DNA of 54,424 nt. Origin: Myxococcota bacterium. Lineage in GTDB: Bacteria; Myxococcota_A; UBA9160; UBA6930. The DNA is taken from assembly GCA_028285625.1 (NCBI GenBank), contig JANQOX010000024.1, positions 1-54,424 on the forward strand. The letters are read 5' to 3'. Of this stretch, positions 45,201 to 54,200 are shown piece after piece. The notes beneath the pieces were generated by a model. It ran no database searches. It saw only the letters and a list, made by a program, of their open reading frames with translations, and was not told the origin of the DNA. The first letter of the stretch is position 1. Each line of letters starts with the position of its first letter. The position numbers and the translations under genes were made by a program.

Positions 45201-48200
45201 GCGACGGCATCGACGACCTCGGTCTCGAAGACGGCAACGATCTCTTCGTGATCTACGGCTCGAGCTCCCTGGCGAGCGGTGCGCTTCCGGGCACCACGCC
45301 TCTGGCGGGCACCTCGGCACTACCGGCCTCTTCGGTGCTTCGCGTGCTGAACAGCAACGGGCGGTTCGTCTCGGGCGGTCGGGGCGTGGTGGACTTCGAC
45401 GGAGACGGGCGAAGCGACCTCGTGGCCACGACCCGGATCCCCGGTGCCGGCGACGCGCCCGATCTCGAGGACGTGGGCTTCGTGCTGTTCGGCACGACGC
45501 CGGCCGAGCGCGTCACGGGCACCGTGACGGCGCGCGACCTGCTGCTGCCTGCCGATCCGGCTTCGGCCCCGCGTACGCAGCTGCTCGCGCCCATGATGAA
45601 GACCTTCGATCTCGGCGGCCTTGCCGGGGATACGGCCTCCGAAATCGGTGTCTCGGCGCTGCTCGAGACCCCCATCCAGGGCGAGACTGGGAGCTTCCTC
45701 CAGGAGCAGGTGCTCGGCTTCTACCTGGGCGGTGCAGGGCTTGGGCAGGGCGAGCGCGACGACGTGCTGGATCTCGTGATCCGGTCCGAGCCGGGCGAGT
45801 TCCTCCCGGTCCGGTACGGCACCGGTGGCGGTGGTCAGGTCATCCGGAACGAGGCCGACCCGCGGCCCATCAAGCCCCTGGGAGACATCGACGGAGACGG
45901 CCTCGACGACTTCGGCCTCGTCGGCGCGCCCGGCGAGCCGCTCCGCATCGTGACGGGGGCGTCGCTCGAAGCGGTGGCCACCACCCCGGCGCCGCCTCCC
46001 GCACTCGAACCACGCGAGATCTTCCGCGTGGGACTCGCCTCGCCCGAGCCGTCGACGCCTGCGGCACTCCCTGGCCTCTCGATCGGCGAGGAGCCTGCGA
46101 ACCTCGACCAGGCCTGGCGCTTCGAGGGTTCGGACCCGGCGGGCGCACTCGGTGCGCTCCAGGACATCGGCGACTTCGACGGCGATGGGCGTGACGACTT
46201 CTTCGTGAGCGACCTGCGCAGCTCCTACGTGATCTTCGGGCCGTTCGAGCCGGGCACCGAGGCGATCCGCGACCGGGCCGATCTCGTCTTCGATCACGCC
46301 ACCTATGGTCGACCGGTCCAGCGCCAGGGTCGTTTCGATGGAGAGGGCACGCCCTTCCTGGCGTTCGTCCCCGATCCCTCGGCGTCGGCCCCCGACCTTC
46401 GGCTGGTGTTCGGTGGGCCCGTCGACTCGCGGTCGCCTGCGGCAAGGGCCGTCTTTGCCCCGGGCAGCGTGAACTTCGATCCCGCGGACGCCCGGGTGCT
46501 GACGCTCGACTGGGATGGCAGCGGCACCCAGGAGATCCTGATCGCCCAGGACGGCCAGGTCCACGTGGTGAGCGTTCCGAGTGTGGGGTCCGGACTCAGC
46601 CCGCTCGTCACGTTCGATCCGGACGACACCGACATCGAGACCTTCCTGCAGAGCCTGCCCGGAGAGATCCGCGAGGGTGCGAGCGGGGCGACCGACGTTC
46701 CGCTCACCGTCCACGTCGTGGGCGACGTCGACGCCGACGGTCGCGAGGACATCGTGGTCGGCGATGCCGACTTCGCGAGCGGGCTTCGCGAGTTCTTCGA
46801 CGACGACGGCAACGGGGCCTTCGACCGAATCGAGAACCTCCCCGGTGGGCTGGGCCGCGCCTACCTGATCCTGGGAGGTTCGAGCGGGGCGTTCCTGAAC
46901 ACCACCGCCCAGGCGATCTACCAGGACTGGCTGCTGGGCGGGGCCGCCTACGAGTTCGGCGACCTCGACGGCGACGGCTACGACGACTTCGGCATCACCC
47001 GCGCCGTAGAGGGCTTCAGCGGCTCTTTCGAGGGCGACCTGCTCGACGGGGCCAGCCTCGCCATCTTCCGGGGCGGCGCGCGCGCCGATCTCGACGCGGG
47101 CGTCGTGGACCTGGCGACGGACCCCTCGCCGATCGACCTGGGCTTCCGCCGCCTGGCACCCGACGCGCAGTCGCCGCTGGTCACGATCCTGGGGGATCTC
47201 GGCGCGACGGCGGGCGACTTCGACGGCAACGGCCGCGCCGATCTCGCGATCGGGGAGACCAGCCGCCTCACCGTGCTCTCGAGCTCGCTGATGCCCGACC
47301 CGCTCGACATCCTGAGCCTGGACCGCCGCGGGGCCGTGCACGTGTTCTTCGACGTCTTCGACGAGACCGGACCGCGCACGCTCACCGACGCCGACTGGTC
47401 GATCGCCGGGCCGACGGCCACCGATGGACTCGGTGTGCTGAGCGTGACGCCGAACGTCGACTTCCAGGGCGACTTCCGCTCGGACCTGGGCGTCGGGGTG
47501 CCGGGAACCGACGGCCCCGGTGGTTCGAACACGGGCCGCCTGCTGCTGCTGACCGGCGCGCCCCGACCCGGCTCGCTCGTGGGACCCATCCGCGACCTCG
47601 AGAACCGCGCCCTGCCGAGCGGCGGAGGGTTCCTGATCGACCGTGGCGACGGGCAGCCGAGCGTGTTCGGCGACGAGGCCGGAGGCGACCCGCGCTTCGT
47701 GCTGGAAGACGGCACCGAGTCGCTGCTCTACCGCTTCACCACGCTCGGCGACGGCCTGGCGGGCGACGAGATCCGCCTGCTCTCCACCGGCCGCGACGCC
47801 CTCGTGGACGAGTCGCTCCCGCTCTTGGCGGCGGCGTCGATGGACCCGAGCCTGTTCGTGCTGCTGTCCGGCGGGCTGGTCGCAAACTCTGCGGGTGGCC
47901 TCCAGGGCCTCGCGGTGTTCGACCTGAGCGCGCTGCTGCCCTACGTCGACGACCCCGATGCCGTGAGCGCGCGCCTGAACGTGCAGCTCACGGCCGGAAA
48001 CCTGGCGGACGTGGCGTTCCGCGTGCTCGAACCCGAGCTCGGACTCGAGCCCGACGTCAGCTACCTGGCGGCATCGGGCACGCTGGTTCCCGACGACGCC
48101 GCGCTCACCCAGGCGATTCGCGATGCCCTGCGCGCCGGCCGTACCCGGCTCGTGCTGCGGATGGAGTCGCTCTCGGGGCTGGTGCAGGTCGCGAGCCTCG

Positions 48201-51200
48201 CGCCGTTCGTGCCCGACATCTCGCTCGAGGTCTCGGCGGCGGCGATCCCCGGCGTGACGGCCGACCTGCTCGACGCCCGGGGCGGGCTGCTGGCCGAGAA
48301 CCGCCAGATCCACGACCTGCGGCGCCTCGACGCCGGCACGTATCACCTTCGGGTGCGCCGCACCGAGGGGACGCCCGCCGACGCGGACGTTCCGTTTGCG
48401 ATCGCGGCCAGCGCGCCCTTCCTCGGGCAGACCCACGACCTGTTCGATCGCGACCTGCTGGTGGGCGGCGAGGGCGACGACTTCCTGGTGGGCAACCAGG
48501 GGCGCGACCGGATGGACGGCGGTGGGGGCACCGACTTCCTGGTGGGCGAGGCAACCGAGGTGCGGGAGGACCCCGCCGACCTCTCGTCCAGGCGCGAGCC
48601 CCGTGTCGACGAGCTGGGTCGCGAGAATCCGCGCCCGATCGACTTCGCCCTCACGTTCGAACCCGAGCTCGGCCGGGCCGTGGCCGAGGCGCTCGATCTC
48701 GGTCTGGTCGAGGGCCCGTCGGGCCCGATCCTCGCCCGGCCGGTCTTCGCGAGCGAGCTGACCGAGATCCAGGAGCTCCACATCGCGGCGCCCTTCGGCC
48801 CCGCGCCTCCGGTCCTCGACCTCGCGGGCCTCGAGCGGCTCACCAGCCTGCGAAGCCTCGCGCTCACGAACGTGGGGCTCACCGATCTCTCGGTGATCCA
48901 GCCCCGTGCGGCCGACGACGCAAGCCAGGTCGGCCTGGCCGGGCTCGAGCTGCTGGCGCTCGACTTCAACCCCATCGACGACCTCGGAGCCCTGGCCTCG
49001 ATGCCCGAGCTCCGGCTGCTGAGTCTCGATGCCGACGGCGGCGACCCGGGCGACGTGCGCGACCTCTCGCCGCTCGCGGCTGCCGCCGCGCTTCGCTGGC
49101 TGTCCCTCGACAACCAGGACGTGCGCACGACCGACGTGATCACCGATCTCGCCGCCCTGGCCTTCGTCGATCTCTCGGGCAATGCGCTCCAGAGCATCAA
49201 CGGCCTGCTGGGCATGCGGATTCTCGACGACGGCGAGCCGGGCTTTACGCCCGGCGGCGACGCCTGGATTCCTGCGTCCTACGAGGGCGCCTTCGATCGC
49301 GACGGGCTGCTGCATCCGCCGCACCTGGCGGGACGGGCAGCCTTCGACTTCACGGACCTCGAGGCTGGCACCTACGAGGTGCTCGTCACCTGGCCCGAGC
49401 ACGAGAGCCGCAGCCCGAACGTACGGGTCACGCTCACGGCGGCCAGCGCGGTGCTCTCGGGCATCGAGCTGCTGCCGCCCGGCGACCTCGCGCCCGACCC
49501 CGCGCTCGGCCTGCGCGACAACCCCTATCTGCCCGGCGTCGAGACGCCGCTGCTGCCGGTGGAAGAGGTCGGGGTGGCGGGCCTGCTCGGGGCGTCGAGT
49601 CTGGCGCGCGACCTGCTCGCGGCAGACGTCTTCGATCGGGCACCGGACGGCGCCGTGGCCGCCGTGCTGCGGGTGCCCGTCGGCCCGGGCGGTCTCAACC
49701 TCGACCTGCCCGGATTCGACATCCTCGTGGTGGCCAACCTGCTCGACCCGGGCAGCGACGCGCTGCTGGACCCGACCCTCGGTATCGGAGGGCCCTCGAT
49801 CCCGCTCGTGAACCTGGGCGCGACGCTCGGCGAGCTGGCCGCGGGGCGCGTCTGGGCCACGGCGGTACCGACGGGCGAGCAGCTCGTGTCGCTCTCGTTG
49901 GAGCACGACGGCCAGCGGCTGTCGGACGGCGGCGTGCTCGGCAATGGCGAGCTCTTCTACGTCGCGACGCCTGCCGTCGAGCAGACCGTGAACCAGGTGT
50001 TCGCGCCGAGCGGGCCCGCGCTGGGCCTCGGCACCGGGCCGCGCTGGGAGAGCCTGGGCCAGGTGCAGGTGCCCGGCACGCTGCGGGTCGAGCTCGCGCA
50101 CGACGGCGACGGCACGCTGGTGGCCGATGCGGTGCGGCTCGTGCGCGTGGACCCGACGCCGCGTGCGCTGCGCATCCTCGATCTGCAGGGCAACCCGCTC
50201 GACGACGACGCCTTCGACTTCGCCCTCGACGAGCTGGCCGCGCGCATCCCTGACGAGACGAGCGTGCCGGCGGTGGATCTGCTGCCCACGATCGACGAGG
50301 GCCTGCTGGCGCCAGCGAACCCCTCGCGGCCTGAGTTCACGCTGCCCGATTTCATCGAACTCCCCGCAGGCCTCACCCAGATTCCGATGGCACCGACGGA
50401 CGCGGATGGCGTCGGCGTCGTCCTGTCGGACCCTGTCGTCACGGTCCTGTTCTCCGACCCGGGCTCGGTGGGAGAGCTCGGGCTCGCGGTCGGCAACGAC
50501 GGCGCCAACCTCGACGTGATCGTGACGCCCGGGACCAGCGGCGCCGCGCGCATCGAGGTGTTCGCGGCCGACCGCCCGGGTCTCGCGGGCCGTACCGCAA
50601 CCGCCGCCGTGCACGTGGTCTGGGGAGATGCCGCGTCGCTGGTGACCGGGACGAAGTTCGAAGACCTCGACGGCGATGGCGTCCGGGATACGAGCGAGCC
50701 CGGCCTCGAAGGCGTGGTCATCTACCTGGACGAGAACGGCAACGCGACGCGCGACCCCGGCGAGCGGTTCACGGTCACGAACGCCGAGGGCCGCTATCGG
50801 CTGGTGGGCGTGCCGCGGCTGCCCGCGCCCGTGGTCGGCGAGGAGCTTCCCGACGGCTACCGCCAGACGGCTTCGCCGTCGCTGGAACCGACCTCGCTCG
50901 CCGTGGCGGCCGAGGCCCTCGAGCTGGGCGCCGAGGCCATCGCGTACCAGGGCGCCCTCTACCTCGGGGCCGACCTCGATGGCTCGGGTCTCAAGCTCGC
51001 CCGGTTCGACCGCGAGGAGCTGGTTCTCGTCGAGAGCCTGCCGGGCGTCGGCCCCGTCGCGCTCACCGATCCGAGCGAGTTCCTGATCTTCCAGGGTGAC
51101 CTCTACTTCGTGGGCGACGTGGCCGGCGGCAGCGAGATCTTCCGCTTCGACGGCACGTCGGTGGTGGCCGCGGGCTCCGGCGCGCCCAGCCTGCAGCCCC

Positions 51201-54200
51201 GCGAACTCGAGATCTTCCAGAACGACGTCCACTTCCTGACCGTCGACGGCATCCACAACCTCACTTCGGGGCAGGTCGCCGCCCAGACCTCTCTCGGCGA
51301 GATCGAGCCCTTCCAGGGAGAGCTCTACGCCACGAGTTCCTCGGGTCGCCTGCTGCGCGTCGTGGGGAGCACGCTCGAGACCGCGGTCTCGACGCTGCTG
51401 TCGCCGGATGCCGAAGGTCTCACGGTGGTAGATCTGCCCGGGACGGCGAACGACCGCCTCTACTATGGTGGCGAGGTTTCCTCGTTCATCGGCAATCCAA
51501 GGCCAGTGCTCTTCTCCTTCGATGGCGCGACCCAGCGGACGGTCGTAGAGAGCACTTCGTTCTTCGGTGCCAAGCCGAGCGAGTTCGAGATCTTCCAGGA
51601 TCAGCTCTACTTCAACTTCGACGACGGTTCGGGCACGCAATTCTGGGTCGCGGACGTCGACTCGGCGTCGAACCCCGAGCCCGGCCGCTTCGACGACCCG
51701 ATCGCGCTCACGACCGTGGGCGACCGGCTCTATTACACCACCGGGGCCGGGCGAACGACGCTCTTCTACGACGGTTCGGACGTCACCGTCTTCGCCGATG
51801 GCGTCCCGGTCAGCGGCGACCCCCCGATCAATGCCTATGCGGGTCTCGGGGACGACCTGGTCGCGCTCAGCTTCGACAAGATCTACGTCGAGACGGTGGC
51901 GCCGCTCGTGACGAATGCCGACTTCGGCAACCAGCGTGTGCTCGACGCGGGGCCCGACGTGCAGGCGGTCGAGGGTGACCGCGTGCGGCTCGACGAGGGG
52001 ATCCGGGTCGATCTGGGCCCGCCGGGCAGCACGGTTCGCTACCGGTGGGACCTCCTAGATGCCAACGGCGACCCCGTTCGCAACGCCGGCGGTTCGCCCA
52101 TCATCAAGCAGGGCAACCGGCAGACCACGCAGCTGGTCATCCCGCCGTTCCCCTTCGACGTCGTGGACGACGGCATGCTGCGTGCGCGTCTCACCGTGAC
52201 GCAGGATCCCGGCCCCGATCAGCAGGTCTTCGTGGACGAGGTTCGGGTCTTCGTGGCGAATGCCGACCCGGTGGTCGACCTCGGCGGCACGCTCGTGCAG
52301 GGCCAGCGCACGATCACGCTGGCCGAGGGCGAGACGCTCACCTTCGCGGACCCCTTCAGCGACGAGGGCGAGGCCGATACCCACGTCGAGACCTGGCGCG
52401 TCTTCGCCCTCGACGGCGCGCTGGAGACACCCGTCGATCCCGACGCGCTCGATCCCTTCGCGCTCACCAGCGAGGACGATGCGCGCTTCCGCGTCGAGCT
52501 CGACGTCGTGGACGACGACGGGGGGCGAGGGCAGGGCGAAGTCATCGTCGTGTTCGAGAACGTGGCGCCCTCGGTGAGCCTGCCCTCGACGCTGGCCGTC
52601 GACGAAGGCACGCCGATCGTGTTTGCCGACCCGGTGTCGGACCCGGGTGCGGACGTGCTGACCTTCGACTGGTCGGTGTCCGACGGCTTCGGTCCGGGCC
52701 GGCCGGTGATCGCGACGAGCAGCGACCCGGACTTCGTCTTCACGCCGGCCAACGAGGGCGAGTTCCAGATCCGCCTGCAGGTCACCGACGACGATGGCGG
52801 CGTGAGCCCCGTCGTATCGTCGCGGGTCACGGTCTCCAACGTGGCGCCCAGCGTGTCGCTGCCGGCGGACTTCGACGTGGACGAGGGTACGACCGTCACG
52901 ATCGCGCCGGTCGTGAGCGATCCGGGGGTGCTCGACGACCTGGTCTTCACGTGGAACGTGACGAGGGGCGGGGTCGTCGCGGTCGCAGACCCCGGCGCAC
53001 CGGTGCTGGTCTTCGATGCCGAGGACGACCGCGGCGGCGACTTCGACATCGAGCTCACGGTCTCCGACGGGGTGGCGCCGCCGGTGGTGCGGACGATGAC
53101 GGTGGGCGTTCGCAACGTCCTGCCCACCCTCGACATCGACCTCACGTCGCCGATCGGAACGGTCTTCGAAGGCGACACGGTCGAGCTGACCTCGACGGCA
53201 TTCGACCCCGGCCCGCTCGACCCGTACCTGCCGCGCTGGCGGATCCGGCTCGATGGCGCGCTCGTGGCGCCCACGGGCTTCGACCCCGACTACAGCTTCG
53301 TGCCGACCGACGAGGGCGACTACGTGATCTCGCTGCGGGGCTCCGACGTCTCGGGCTTCGCGGTCCTGAACCTGCCGCTCCGCGTCGAGAACGCGGCCCC
53401 GCGCGTGGAGCTGCCGGAGCGGTCGGGTGTCGAAGGCGTCGCGATCCAGGCCTTCGATGCGAATGCCGCGTTCACCGACCCGGGCGACGACGCCCACACG
53501 TTCCGCTGGAGCGTGGCCACGAGCAACGGGGATTCGGTCGCGGAGAGCACGAATGCGCTCTTCTCGTTCACGCCGCAGTCCGCCGGCAGCTACTTCGTGA
53601 CGCTCGAGGTCACCGAGGTGGACGACCCGACCGCGATCGGCAGCGACACGGTCGAGGTGGTGGTGGCGAACGCTGCGCCGTTCGTCGGGTTCGTGCCGAC
53701 CTCGTCCTCGCTCGCCCCGGGGCAGATCTTCGAGATCGTGGGCGGCGCAGGCGATCCCAGCGGTGGCACGGTGACGGCGACGGCCGACTTCGGCGACGGG
53801 ATCCTGGTGCCGCTCCTCATCGCACCCGACGGGTCGTTCCGCGCGAGCCATGCCTACGCCGGCCCCGGCTCGTTCGACCTGCAGGTCACCGCGACCGACG
53901 CATTCGGCCTCGAGCAGACCCAGACCGTGCAGGTCACGGTGGCCGCGGTCTCGCAGCCGGATGCCGATGGCGACGGCATCCCCGACGCCAGCGACAACGC
54001 CGTGCTCGTCGCGAACCCCTCGCAGCTCGACAGCGACGGAGACGGCTGGGGCAACGTGATCGATGGCGACTTCAGCAATGACGGCTTCGTCGGCATCGAG
54101 GACTTCTCGCGCTTCATCCAGGGCTTCAACCAGCCGGCCGACCCGACGGATCCCTCGGACCCGAACGGCGTGCTCGACATGAACGGCGACGGCTTCGTCG

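Noticed and set aside
45320..51640. A 2,106-codon open frame on the minus strand inside giant gene 2
   Set aside because: It is antisense to a frame with recognisable RTX, FG-GAP and LRR modules. Its own product is biased to Arg, His, Gly and Glu without any motif, as expected from GC-rich codon periodicity.
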